From: Leptofilum sp965223525
GTDB lineage: Bacteria > Chloroflexota > Anaerolineae > Promineifilales > Promineifilaceae
Direction: 5' to 3'
Assembly (NCBI RefSeq): GCF_965223525.1
Contig: NZ_OZ245005.1
Span: forward strand, 1,674,001 to 1,738,000
Length of the DNA: 64,000 bases
A program made the translations under genes and the position numbers. Position 1 is the stretch's first letter; each line of letters starts with the position of its first letter. The notes beneath the pieces were generated by a model. The model did no database searches. It saw only the letters and a list, made by a program, of their open reading frames with translations, and had not been told where the DNA came from. Below, piece after piece: positions 51,536 to 60,569 of this stretch.

Positions 51536-54352
51536 TCACGATGCCGCTAAAATCGGCTGATCGGCTGAAATATTTACAATTTGTTGTTTTCCCTGCCGAT
51601 AAAATTTGAACGATACACGCTGCCAGTGTGCAGGCAGTCGCGGGTTGATTGTGTGACCCTCTTCCGCAAGCCGCAAGCCAGCAAAGCCAAAAACCACAGC
51701 TTGCCATAGTCCGCCTGCGGAGGCGGCGTGGATGCCGTCTCCGGCATTGCCGCGGACATTGAGCAAGTCGGCGCGGGCAGCGCGCATAAAGTGCTCGTAG
51801 CCCAGCTCTGGCTGGTTCATTAGGCAGGCCGCCCAGGCGTGCATAGAGGGGCCAAGCGACGAACCGTAAACATGATCGGTGATTGGTTCGTAATAGTCCC
51901 AGTTGGCTTGCTGTGTTTTGGCATCGAAGGCGTTTGGGAAGAGGCAGAAGAGGGCGATGACGTCAGCCTGTTTTAGTACCTGATGTTTGTTAGCCCCTTC
52001 AATGCCCAATAAAACCTGCATGGATTTTTCTGTGTTGGCATATTTGGGCCAATCCACCTTTTTGCGCTGGAAGAAGCCTTCAAACTGCTCGATGAGGCCA
52101 CTTTCTTTGTCATGCAAAAAGATGATGTTGTCGGCGATGTTTTGCCAGTGTGCTAGCCGCTCATCTGATAAATCGAGGGCTTGCGTCAGCGTGTCAGCTT
52201 GTTGGGGCGCGTGGATTTGCAGCCAGCGCAGCGTTTCCTGGGCGGTTTGTAGGTGCCAGCGCAGGATAAAGTTAGTGAAAGCGTTGTTGTCTACGTGGTC
52301 GTGGTATTCATCGGGGCCAATCACATCACGAACGGCAAAACGGCCGTCTTCATACTCCGCGCGATCACCCCAAAAAACGGCCGTTTCCAACACAATCGGA
52401 GCTGCCACATCCCGCCAAAAATCATCATCCCCCGTCACTTGCCAAAACTGTTTGAGGGCATAGGCAATGTCGGCTGAAATATGAATCTGAATGTCGCCTG
52501 TCCAAATGCGAACCAGTTGAGTTGGGTCAGAAAAGTGGGGAACCCAGGTGGGCGTTACTTCGTCACCCGTCTCGGCCGATTCCCAAGCGTATTGTGCTCC
52601 GCCGTAGCCATTTTTGGCCGCTTTGCGCCGCGCACCGGGCAAGGTATGGTGGCGGTACAGTAGCATATTTTTGGCCAATTGCGGCTGGGTATAGGTGAAA
52701 AAGGGCAGGACAAAAATCTCGTTGTCCCAAAAAACGTGGCCGCTGTAGCCAAAGCCGCTCAATGTTTTGGCAGAGATGCTCACCGTGTCGTCGTGGGTGG
52801 GGGCGGCAATGCGAAGCTGAAACAGGGCATGGCGCAGGGCAATTTGGGCTTCGTCGTCCCCTTCGATGATCACATCGCTGTCCTGCCAAAACGCATCCCA
52901 GGCGGCGCGATTTTGTGCAAGCAGCTTTTCAAAAGGCAAGCCCAGCAGTTCATAGCTGCGCTTTCTGGCCGCAGCCAGCGGTTCGTTTGTTTCGCGCGAG
53001 CTGTAGATGGCGATCATTTTTTGAAAGGATGTCCACTGCCCTTCATCCAGCGTAAAATCAGATTCCAGGCCGGGGGTGCCGGGGCAGTCACACGGCCGTA
53101 CTTTTGCCGAGGTCATCCCCAAGTTCATGCTCAAGGCAAGCTGCTTTTTAGTGTGGCGCGTTTGCAATAGCAGGCTGGCCTGGGCGTGATCGCTTTCTTC
53201 TTGCATTGTGTGCCAATGGAGGTTGCCGTGGTTTTCTACATGCCCATCCAGTCTGGCGCGGAGGCGGCAGGTCAGATTGTTTTTGACGGCGGTGATGCTC
53301 AACTGAACCGCCACATCATGCTGGTGGGCTAGATTGGTAAGGCGTGTCCAGCGTAGCTCAACGGCCGTTTCCGCATCAATTTCCCACACCAGCCGCCGAT
53401 TGAGAGTGCCGTCGCGTAAATCGAGCCAGCGAACATAGTCGCGGATGCCGGGTTGGGTCATGTCGAAGCGACGGCCGTTGATCCAAATTTCCAGTGATGT
53501 CCAATCTGGGGCGTTGGCCAGGGTAGTGAAAACCACCGGGGCTTTGTCGTACAGGCCGTGCACAAGCGTCGCTTGCCGGTCGCCGGGATACCGCTCTTCT
53601 AATGAACCGCGCGTGCCCAGGAAGCCATTGCCGATGGTGAAAATCGTTTCGCGGTGATGCTGCTTGGCGGGATCAAAATGTGGTTCGACGACGCGCCAGG
53701 TAGTGGCACTCAGCAAATCGGCCAGCGACACGCCGTCCAGATTGGGCAGCACAACCTCGGCTGCGCCCACACGCTCGGCTGGCCCAATGCCAACGGCCGT
53801 CATCCCGGCGGCGTGAGCAGCATCAATTCCAGCAGCGGCATCTTCCACGACGATGCAGTGGGCGGACGGTACACCTAACTCACGAGCGGTGTGCAAAAAG
53901 AGGTCTGGATGGGGCTTTTGGCGCACCACGCTGCCGCCGTGTGCCAGGGCATCTAGCTGGTCACAAATGCCGAGCTGGTTTAGCACCTGGGGCGAATTTT
54001 TACTGGCTGAGGCGATGGCGACTTTCAGCCCGGCCTGCTTAATTTCAGCAAGTAGAGTGGCTACACCGGGCAGCAAATCTTTGGTGGAAACCTGCTTGAT
54101 GAGCGTTCTGTAATGGTTATTCTTGCGCGTCATCAATTCTTCTGCTTCAGCATTGCTAATGGAACGACCGTCTAAAGCTAAAATGTAGTCAAGGGACCTA
54201 CGCCGGGGAATACCGCGTAGCTGTTCGTTGTCTTTGCGACCAAAGGGTATACCAAGTTCATCGGCAAGCTGTTTCCAGGCTAGAAAGTGATATTCAGCGG
54301 TATCGGTAAGTACCCCGTCTAAATCAAAAATGATGGCTTCTGGCGTAATCAT
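51536..54352 (-). CDS. Beta-phosphoglucomutase fused to GH65 disaccharide phosphorylase
   Basis: Two enzymes in one 938-residue chain. Residues 1-215 are a HAD beta-phosphoglucomutase: nucleophile FDLDGVLTDTAEYHF, then PRRRSLDYIL, IASASKNS, VVRQKPHPDLF and VVEDAAAGIDAA. Residues about 220-930 are a GH65 phosphorylase: IFTIGNGFLGTRGSLEERYP, FWDNEIFVLPFF and the catalytic Glu in VIGPDEYHDHVDNN. Phosphorolysis of an alpha-linked diglucoside (kojibiose, nigerose, trehalose or maltose type) yields beta-glucose-1-phosphate, which the mutase converts to glucose-6-phosphate. GGAG precedes the ATG, 4 nt after the lacI stop. Confidence 0.93.
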   Translation of the reverse strand: MITPEAIIFDLDGVLTDTAEYHFLAWKQLADELGIPFGRKDNEQLRGIPRRRSLDYILALDGRSISNAEAEELMTRKNNHYRTLIKQVSTKDLLPGVATLLAEIKQAGLKVAIASASKNSPQVLNQLGICDQLDALAHGGSVVRQKPHPDLFLHTARELGVPSAHCIVVEDAAAGIDAAHAAGMTAVGIGPAERVGAAEVVLPNLDGVSLADLLSATTWRVVEPHFDPAKQHHRETIFTIGNGFLGTRGSLEERYPGDRQATLVHGLYDKAPVVFTTLANAPDWTSLEIWINGRRFDMTQPGIRDYVRWLDLRDGTLNRRLVWEIDAETAVELRWTRLTNLAHQHDVAVQLSITAVKNNLTCRLRARLDGHVENHGNLHWHTMQEESDHAQASLLLQTRHTKKQLALSMNLGMTSAKVRPCDCPGTPGLESDFTLDEGQWTSFQKMIAIYSSRETNEPLAAARKRSYELLGLPFEKLLAQNRAAWDAFWQDSDVIIEGDDEAQIALRHALFQLRIAAPTHDDTVSISAKTLSGFGYSGHVFWDNEIFVLPFFTYTQPQLAKNMLLYRHHTLPGARRKAAKNGYGGAQYAWESAETGDEVTPTWVPHFSDPTQLVRIWTGDIQIHISADIAYALKQFWQVTGDDDFWRDVAAPIVLETAVFWGDRAEYEDGRFAVRDVIGPDEYHDHVDNNAFTNFILRWHLQTAQETLRWLQIHAPQQADTLTQALDLSDERLAHWQNIADNIIFLHDKESGLIEQFEGFFQRKKVDWPKYANTEKSMQVLLGIEGANKHQVLKQADVIALFCLFPNAFDAKTQQANWDYYEPITDHVYGSSLGPSMHAWAACLMNQPELGYEHFMRAARADLLNVRGNAGDGIHAASAGGLWQAVVFGFAGLRLAEEGHTINPRLPAHWQRVSFKFYRQGKQQIVNISADQPILAAS

Positions 54353-54356
54353 ACTT

Positions 54357-55382
54357 TTATGCTCCGCTAGATTGACGGATGATCAGTTGTGGTTTTAGAA
54401 GTACTTGTTTTTCAAGTAGTGGCTGATTGTTTATCTGTTTCAGCAACATCTCGATGACTGCACTGCCAGCTTCTTGAATGGGTTGCTCTACGGTGGTGAG
54501 TGCGGGAAATAAAAACTCGCTCATTGGCAGATTGTCATAGCCCGTTACGGCCAAATCGCTGCCGACTTGTAGCCCCTGTGCCAGGGCGGCGTTCATTGCC
54601 CCAATGGCAATTTCATCACTGACGCAGGCAACGGCCGTTGGGCGTTTGCCTGTTGGTAAAGCGATGAGTTGGTTAAGTAGCCGGTAGCCAAAGTGTACGG
54701 TGTTTTCGCCGCGCACAATCCACTCTGGGTCTATGGTTAAGCCTGTAGCTGCCATTTGGGTGAAATAACCTTTCTCCCTCTCCTCGCCAGCGCGGGAGCC
54801 TTCTGGCCAGGTGATGAGGGCAATTTTGGTATGCCCTTGTTCTTGCAGATGGGCGGTTGTTTGGTGCATGCCATCGCTGCCGTCTACATCCACCCAACCA
54901 AAGTCCCAAGCGTCATTGGCGCGGCCAAAGCTGGCAAAGGGAATGTTTTCTTCCATCAGAAAGCGAATACGCGGGTCGTTGTCGTTGGTGTCTGCCAAAA
55001 TAAAGCCTTCTACTTGGCGGCGGGCATGTAGTTCACGGTAGATGGCAATGGTGTTTTCTATATCTTCTTCAATGAGGAAGGTAAGCAGGTGAAAATCGTT
55101 TAGCTCGGCTCGCTGCACGGCACTGTAAAGAAATTGATTGAGGACAGGGTGGGGGCTGTCGCTGCTGCCTTGTAGCCAGCCGTAGCCAATGAGGTTAGAG
55201 GATTGGGTGCGTAAATTGCGAGCAGCGGTGTTGGGACGGTAGCCAAGTCGGGAAACGGCCGTTTCAATTCGGTCTTGCGTATCTTGGGTCACTTTTATTT
55301 GCCCACGCAGCACTTTAGAGACGGTTTGGTAGCTAACGCCAGCTTCTTTAGCAACATCTTTCAGGGTGACTTTTACGTTCAT
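54357..55382 (-). CDS. LacI-family transcriptional repressor of the sugar operon
   Basis: 341-residue repressor. The N-terminal headpiece (TLKDVAKEAGVSYQTVSKVL, then the hinge NTAARNLRTQSS) precedes a periplasmic-binding-protein-like effector domain; FGWVDVDGSDGMHQT and AVTGYDNLPMSEFLFPALTT are typical. It is the first gene of the sugar operon, 4 nt before the GH65 fusion. Its own promoter carries a tandem palindromic operator, so it is probably autoregulated and relieved by an operon sugar. AAAGGAAG precedes the ATG. Confidence 0.92.
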   Translation of the reverse strand: MNVKVTLKDVAKEAGVSYQTVSKVLRGQIKVTQDTQDRIETAVSRLGYRPNTAARNLRTQSSNLIGYGWLQGSSDSPHPVLNQFLYSAVQRAELNDFHLLTFLIEEDIENTIAIYRELHARRQVEGFILADTNDNDPRIRFLMEENIPFASFGRANDAWDFGWVDVDGSDGMHQTTAHLQEQGHTKIALITWPEGSRAGEEREKGYFTQMAATGLTIDPEWIVRGENTVHFGYRLLNQLIALPTGKRPTAVACVSDEIAIGAMNAALAQGLQVGSDLAVTGYDNLPMSEFLFPALTTVEQPIQEAGSAVIEMLLKQINNQPLLEKQVLLKPQLIIRQSSGA

Positions 55383-55397
55383 TTTTCTTCCTTTGAG

Positions 55398-55421
55398 GCG
55401 AACGTTCGCGCGAACGTTCGC
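55398..55421 (-). promoter_or_regulatory. Tandem LacI-type operator
   Basis: Two head-to-tail copies of the 12-bp perfect palindrome GCGAACGTTCGC lie side by side (55398-55409, 55410-55421), centred on and just downstream of the predicted transcription start of the lacI-led operon. GAACGTTC has the central CG of LacI-family sites. No third copy was noticed in the window. Confidence 0.75.
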
Positions 55422-55427
55422 TTAAAT

Positions 55428-55455
55428 ATTACACTACACCTTGTTCAACTGTCAA
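55428..55455 (-). promoter_or_regulatory. Sigma-70 promoter of the sugar operon
   Basis: On the minus strand TTGACA (55455-55450) and TGTAAT (55433-55428) are 16 bp apart. Transcription would begin within the tandem operator, so repressor binding would block initiation or escape. Confidence 0.7.
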
Positions 55456-55492
55456 GATCAATTTTTGTGCAAAAAAATTCTGCATACCTCTC

Positions 55493-55525
55493 AGAAGTTC
55501 AACTTTTGCCAAAAGTTGAACTTCT
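55493..55525. repeat. Perfect hairpin upstream of the DUF309 gene
   Basis: Exact 15-bp arms AGAAGTTCAACTTTT and AAAAGTTGAACTTCT around GCC, 42-74 nt before the start codon. It lies between the divergent lacI and DUF309 genes and could be an operator or a repeat. Confidence 0.75.
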
Positions 55526-55554
55526 CCGTTTGGTGAATAACAATTTATCTTTGC

Positions 55555-55560
55555 TACAAT
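55555..55560 (+). promoter_or_regulatory. -10 box of a probably leaderless DUF309 transcript
   Basis: TACAAT ends 6 nt before the ATG at 55567, and there is no ribosome-binding site between them. Confidence 0.45.
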
Positions 55561-55566
55561 TAAGGC

Positions 55567-56418
55567 ATGAACGATTCTCAAAAAACTCCGCTTGTTGTGG
55601 CCTTTGTGGCTGATTTAATGTTTACCACCCGCATTCAGGTGGTTATTGATCATCTGGGTTGGCGGGTTGAATGGGTGGAAACGGCCGCTTCTATTGGCCC
55701 CACGCACTCCCCAGATCAGCAAGAACGTCCAGGCGAATCGCTTTACGGCACTGAAGGCAAACTGTTTGAGCAGATTACCATCTGGCAGCCTGCGCTGCTG
55801 CTGTTTGATCTCACTAACCAGCAAATCCCCTGGCGACGCTGGCTGCCCATCCTCAAATCGTCGCCAGCCACGCGTCGTTTGCCCATTTTAGCCTTTGGGC
55901 CGCATGAAGATGCGGAAACAATGCAAGACGCCAAAAAGCTGGGGGCGAACTGGTTGGTAGGGCGTTCCCGCTTCACCTCTGCCATGCCCAAGCTGCTACA
56001 AAGATATGCCCGCGTACCAGACCATGATGCGTTAGCAACAAGCTGCGCTGAACCGCTAGCCGAACTGGCCAAAGAGGGCATTGCTCTTTTTAACCAGGGG
56101 GAATATTACAAATGCCACGATGCGCTAGAAGAGGCGTGGCGGCAGGACAGTAGCCCGGCGCGGGAGCTGTATCGGGGTATTTTGCAGGTAGGCATTGCCT
56201 TCTACCAAATTCAGCGGGGGAATTATCGCGGCGCGATCAAGATGCTGCTGCGGCTGCGCCAATGGCTCGATCCGCTGCCGCCGGTTTGCCGAGGCGTGAA
56301 CATTGCCAAGCTGCGCCAAAACGCGGCCGAGGTGCAAGCCATCGTTACAGAATTGGGCTTGGAGCGGATTGGGGAATTTGATACGGCCGTTATCCAACCC
56401 ATCGAAGTCGCCGAATAA
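55567..56418 (+). CDS. Receiver-like domain fused to DUF309
   Basis: 283-residue protein. Residues 1-155 look like a CheY-type fold (VVAFVADLMF, LLLFDLTNQQIP with an Asp at the receiver position, LPILAFGPHEDAE, GANWLVGRSRFTS). Residues about 165-265 are the DUF309 helical bundle with GEYYKCHDALEEAWRQD and LYRGILQVGIAFYQIQRGNY, a metal-ligand-rich signature of unknown function. DUF309 usually occurs as a short stand-alone protein, so the receiver-like extension is of interest. It is divergent to lacI, with a hairpin between. Confidence 0.75.
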   Translation: MNDSQKTPLVVAFVADLMFTTRIQVVIDHLGWRVEWVETAASIGPTHSPDQQERPGESLYGTEGKLFEQITIWQPALLLFDLTNQQIPWRRWLPILKSSPATRRLPILAFGPHEDAETMQDAKKLGANWLVGRSRFTSAMPKLLQRYARVPDHDALATSCAEPLAELAKEGIALFNQGEYYKCHDALEEAWRQDSSPARELYRGILQVGIAFYQIQRGNYRGAIKMLLRLRQWLDPLPPVCRGVNIAKLRQNAAEVQAIVTELGLERIGEFDTAVIQPIEVAE

Positions 56419-56544
56419 GTTGGTAAGCTGCTCAATCTATAAAAATTACCTCTTTGAGCAAGCCGTTTCACCTTCGTCATATGATTGTAAGATGACCACT
56501 GGCACTGGTCAATGTGACGGTGCTTCCTCTAAGCTAAACAAATC

Positions 56545-56591
56545 GTAACTATACAGGAGACCGGCCACAGCCAGAGAGGCTGTATAGTTAC
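56545..56591. repeat. Inverted repeat upstream of the epimerase-like gene
   Basis: Exact 12-bp arms GTAACTATACAG and CTGTATAGTTAC separated by 23 nt. There is no T-run. It lies in a 246-bp gap that also contains AT-rich ATTCATAATTCGTAATT-like sequence, and nothing else is recognised there. Confidence 0.65.
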
Positions 56592-56664
56592 AACAAATCA
56601 AGAGTTACGGTCTTATTTTCATAATTCATCCTTCATAATTCGTAATTTTCATTGGAGACAAAGC

Positions 56665-57609
56665 ATGAGCCAGCAAATAAAGCATGTCATATTGGGCACA
56701 GGGCAGTTGGGGTTAGCCATTATGGATGAATTGGTGGCCGCTGGGCAGCCCGTAACGCTGGTTAACCGCAGCGGGGGCGTGAATGAGCCGCTGCCTGCGG
56801 ACGTAAGTTTAGAAACGGCCGATTGCAATAATCCCGACGATGTTGCTCGGGTTACAGAAGGCGCCGAGGTAATCTTTTTCTGCGTGCAACCTGCCTATCA
56901 TCAATGGCCAGAGCAATTTCCACCGCTAGCCGCCAGCATCATTGAAGGCGTGTCGCGTAATGAGGCGAGGCTACTGTTTGGGGATAATTTGTATATGTAC
57001 GGTGCCACTGCTGGACAACCTATTCATGAAGATTTGCCCTATGCGGCCGAAACGCGCAAGGGGCAAGCACGCGCAAAGGTAGCCAACATGCTGCTCGATG
57101 CCCATAAGGCCAGCAAGGTTGCCGTGACGATTGGGCGCGCCTCTGATTTTTATGGGCCTCGCGTGACGGATTCGATGGCAGGGGAGATGCTGTTTGCGGC
57201 CGCGATGCAGGGCAAAACTGTTAATCTGGTTGGCAATTTAGATTTGCCCCATACGCTTACCTACATTCGGGATTTTGCTCGTGCGTTGGTGACTTTGAGC
57301 GAAAATGAGGCGGCATACGGCCGTGCTTGGCATGTGCCTAGTGCTAAAACCCTCACCCAAAACCAGTTCATTAAGCTAGTAGAGGCAGAAATCGGCCGTC
57401 CAATCAAGGTTCGGACGGCCGGAAAACTAATTATGCGGCTCCTTGGTATATTCAACCCAGCAGCCGGTGAGGTTGTGGAGATGATGTATGAGTTTGAGGA
57501 GCCGTTTGTCGTAGACCACAGTCAATTTGCGGCGGCTTTTGGCACGCAAATAACGCCTCACAAACAAGCAATTCAGGAAACGGTAGCTTGGTACCGTCAG
57601 CAAGAATAA
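56665..57609 (+). CDS. NAD(P)-binding epimerase/dehydratase-like protein
   Basis: Extended short-chain dehydrogenase-type protein of 314 residues. The Rossmann motif is HVILGTGQLGLAIMDELVAA (GxGxxG with a following VTLVNRS, suggesting NADP). The typical SDR catalytic Tyr/Lys pair is not clear in the usual spacing; YGATAGQPIHEDLPYAAETR contains a Tyr where the active site normally starts. IRDFARALVTLSENEAAYGR resembles nucleoside-sugar epimerases. It could be an atypical reductase or a structural homologue. Translation start is preceded by GGAGAC. No neighbour helps to name a substrate. Confidence 0.8.
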   Translation: MSQQIKHVILGTGQLGLAIMDELVAAGQPVTLVNRSGGVNEPLPADVSLETADCNNPDDVARVTEGAEVIFFCVQPAYHQWPEQFPPLAASIIEGVSRNEARLLFGDNLYMYGATAGQPIHEDLPYAAETRKGQARAKVANMLLDAHKASKVAVTIGRASDFYGPRVTDSMAGEMLFAAAMQGKTVNLVGNLDLPHTLTYIRDFARALVTLSENEAAYGRAWHVPSAKTLTQNQFIKLVEAEIGRPIKVRTAGKLIMRLLGIFNPAAGEVVEMMYEFEEPFVVDHSQFAAAFGTQITPHKQAIQETVAWYRQQE

Positions 57610-57627
57610 GCGGTTTTACGGTGCTTC

Positions 57628-60354
57628 TTACGCTTCCGCTTTCCTGAACTGCTTAGAGATTTCAACAGCTACAAAAACAATCAGACTTGCGGCCAGTGCA
57701 ATCAACAAATCGGTGAGCGGCAATGCTTTGGTTTCAAAGAAATTTTGGAAAAACGGGACGTAAATTAGCATCATTTGCAGAATGAACGTCACAGAAACAG
57801 CCAGCAGCATCAGCCGATTGGAAAAGAAGCCAATCTTGAAAATGGAATCCGTGTTGGAGCGGGTTGCCAGGGCATTACCCATTTGGGCCAGGGTTAGCGT
57901 GGTAAATACCATTGTTTGCCAGATGCCGTCTGGGTCTGGGTCTTGACGCCAGTAAATGTAGCCAATTCCCAATGAAACCAGCCCCATCAAACCGCCAATC
58001 CACAATATTTGCTTGCCTAAGCCTCGGCTAAAAATGCTCTCTTTGGGATGGAATGGCGACCGTTTCATGATGCCTCGTTCACCATCTTCCACGGCAAGTG
58101 CTAGCCCAGGCAGGCCGTCGGTCACGAGGTTGATCCACAAAATTTGCAGGGGCAGCAGCGGCAGCGGCATGCCCAAGAAGGGCCCAATGAGCATGACAAA
58201 CAGCTCGCCTGTGTTGCTAGAGAGGGTGTATTTCACAAATTTGCGGATGTTGTCGAAAATTTTACGCCCTTCTTCCACGGCGGCGACGATGGTGGCAAAG
58301 TTGTCGTCTAGCAGCACCATATCGGCGGCTTCTTTAGACACGTCCGTGCCGGTGATGCCCATGGCTACGCCGATGTCGGCGCGTTTGAGGGCAGGCGCGT
58401 CGTTGACGCCGTCGCCCGTCATGGCAACGATATGACCTTTGTCTTGCAGGGCTTCAACGATGTTTAGTTTGTGTTCTGGCGAAACGCGGGCGTAAACGGA
58501 GACATCTTCTACCTTGCTTTTTAGTGCGGCCGTATCCATTTTTGCCAGCTCGTAGCCAGTGAGGTTGTTGTCGTTTTGGGTGATGTCTAAATCTTTGGCG
58601 ATGTTTTGAGCCGTGAGGGGATGATCCCCAGTAATCATGACGGGGCGGATGCCTGCCTGTTTGGCGGTGGCAACGGCCGTTTTCACTTCGGGTCGCGGTG
58701 GGTCAATCATGCCCACCAAGCCAATGAGGATGGCATTGTTTTCACGCGGTTCATCAACGTTATCCAGAGGACGGAAGGCCAAAGCTAAGACGCGCTGTCC
58801 TTCGCCTGCCATTTTGGCATTGCCTTCCAAAATGCGCTCCCGCCACTCATCATCCAGCGGAATAAACTCTTTTTGCTTACCTGTCCAAATGCGATCAGAA
58901 ATTTCTAGTAAGCTATTCACTGCACCCTTGGAAAAGGCAACGTAATCAGAAGCATCCCAAGGGGCATCTGTATCATCCTCTTCAACATTTACTTCATGGA
59001 TGGTGGTCATACGTTTGCGTTCTGAGGTGAAGGGGATTTCGGCAATACGGGGCCAACGAGAATCTAGTTCTTCTTTGCGATACCCTAATGTTGCTGCGGC
59101 CATGACCAATGCGCCTTCTGTGGGGTCGCCAATGGCGCGTTCCAAACCATTTTCCGTTTGCAGAATAGCGTCGTTGCAAAGTGCACCTGCCTTCAAAAGC
59201 AAACTTTGGGTGCGGCGATAAGACTCCAAGTCCGGCTTAAATTCAGCATCGATGATGGCACCTTTTTCGTCACGCAATGTCTCTACGGTTTCTGTGTGGT
59301 CGGTCACGTCTAGAACGGTAACGGTCATTTTGTTTTCGGTGAGGGTGCCCGTTTTATCGGAGCAAATGACGGTGACAGAGCCGAGGGTTTCTACTGCTGG
59401 CAATTTGCGGATGAGGGCATTCCGTTTGAGCATTCGCTGGGAACCAAGCGCCAAGGTAATGGTGACGACAGCGGGCAGACCTTCTGGCACGGCCGCGACA
59501 GCCATGCTAATTCCCGTGAGGAAGAGCAGTTCAAAAGTTTCCACCAATTCCTGGTTTGGATCGCGGAAGATAAATCCAGTAATGACGACGACGCCCACGA
59601 TGGCCAGCGCCACCCAGGCCAGCCGCTTGCCCAGGTCATCCAGGCGTCGTTGCAGCGGGGTTTGCTCTTGCTCTACGCCTTGTATTAGCTCGGCAATGTT
59701 GCCTAGCTCAGTGTTCATGCCGGTTTCGGTGATAACGGCCGTTCCCCGACCATACGTAATCACCGTACCCATAAACACCATATTTTTGCGGTCGCCGATA
59801 GGCAACTCTTTTTTCTCGATGGGATCGGTAATTTTGTCAACGGGTTCCGATTCACCCGTGAGGGCGGCTTCCTCCACTTTAAGATTGACGCTTTCGACGA
59901 GACGCCCGTCTGCAGGTACCAAATTGCCTGCTTCCAGCAGCACCACATCCCCTGGCACCAGTTCCCGTGCCGAAATCTCAGCTAGTTGACCATCACGTCT
60001 TACTTTTACGGTGGGAACGGCCAGCTTTTTGAGGGCAGCAATGGCTTGTTCCGCGCGGTACTCTTGCGAAAAACCAATGGCGGCATTGAGAATCACAATA
60101 GCCAAAATGACGATGACATCTTTGAAATCACCCAAAAGCCCAGAAACAAGGGCAGCGATGATTAGAATAATGACCATCGCATCTTTAAGCTGGTCTAGCA
60201 AAATCAGCCAGGGGCTTTTGGTGCCTTTTTCTACCAGTTCATTGAGCCCGTATTGGTTGAGTCTTTTTTGTGCTTCATTGGCGCTGAGGCCAGATTTTGC
60301 GTTGCTGTTCAGATCTTGTAACGTGGCATCTACATCCTGTTGAAACCAGGTCAT
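57628..60354 (-). CDS. SERCA-type cation-transporting P-type ATPase
   Basis: P2A-type ATPase of 908 residues, probably Ca2+. It has an N-terminal cation-ATPase domain, actuator motif AALTGESEPVDK, M4 motif AVPEGLPAVVT, phosphorylation site CSDKTGTLTENKMT, N-domain and hinge TGDGVNDAPALKRADIG, and the M6 motif NLVTDGLPGLAL. PEGLP and the M5-M6 residues favour Ca2+ over Na+/K+ or Mg2+. The C-terminal M7-M10 region is present, so the protein is full length. The stop is 16 nt before the epimerase-like stop on the opposite strand (convergent). Substrate should be confirmed. Confidence 0.92.
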   Translation of the reverse strand: MTWFQQDVDATLQDLNSNAKSGLSANEAQKRLNQYGLNELVEKGTKSPWLILLDQLKDAMVIILIIAALVSGLLGDFKDVIVILAIVILNAAIGFSQEYRAEQAIAALKKLAVPTVKVRRDGQLAEISARELVPGDVVLLEAGNLVPADGRLVESVNLKVEEAALTGESEPVDKITDPIEKKELPIGDRKNMVFMGTVITYGRGTAVITETGMNTELGNIAELIQGVEQEQTPLQRRLDDLGKRLAWVALAIVGVVVITGFIFRDPNQELVETFELLFLTGISMAVAAVPEGLPAVVTITLALGSQRMLKRNALIRKLPAVETLGSVTVICSDKTGTLTENKMTVTVLDVTDHTETVETLRDEKGAIIDAEFKPDLESYRRTQSLLLKAGALCNDAILQTENGLERAIGDPTEGALVMAAATLGYRKEELDSRWPRIAEIPFTSERKRMTTIHEVNVEEDDTDAPWDASDYVAFSKGAVNSLLEISDRIWTGKQKEFIPLDDEWRERILEGNAKMAGEGQRVLALAFRPLDNVDEPRENNAILIGLVGMIDPPRPEVKTAVATAKQAGIRPVMITGDHPLTAQNIAKDLDITQNDNNLTGYELAKMDTAALKSKVEDVSVYARVSPEHKLNIVEALQDKGHIVAMTGDGVNDAPALKRADIGVAMGITGTDVSKEAADMVLLDDNFATIVAAVEEGRKIFDNIRKFVKYTLSSNTGELFVMLIGPFLGMPLPLLPLQILWINLVTDGLPGLALAVEDGERGIMKRSPFHPKESIFSRGLGKQILWIGGLMGLVSLGIGYIYWRQDPDPDGIWQTMVFTTLTLAQMGNALATRSNTDSIFKIGFFSNRLMLLAVSVTFILQMMLIYVPFFQNFFETKALPLTDLLIALAASLIVFVAVEISKQFRKAEA

Positions 60355-60569
60355 AGGGAAGTCCTCTCTTTTAGGCCGGGGGCATCAATCAAATAGTGTG
60401 GTGCAGCAATGGAGCGATTTGTTTGGAACGGCCGTTTCTCTATTTTGCCCATAAAGTTTGTTGCTGAATATAGGAATTTCTTCTGTTCAGCAGGTCGCGC
60501 CAGCTTTATGCTGCGGGGTGACATAAGTATAACACAACCAAATCTTCCTGTTTAGATGCAGGCGAACGA

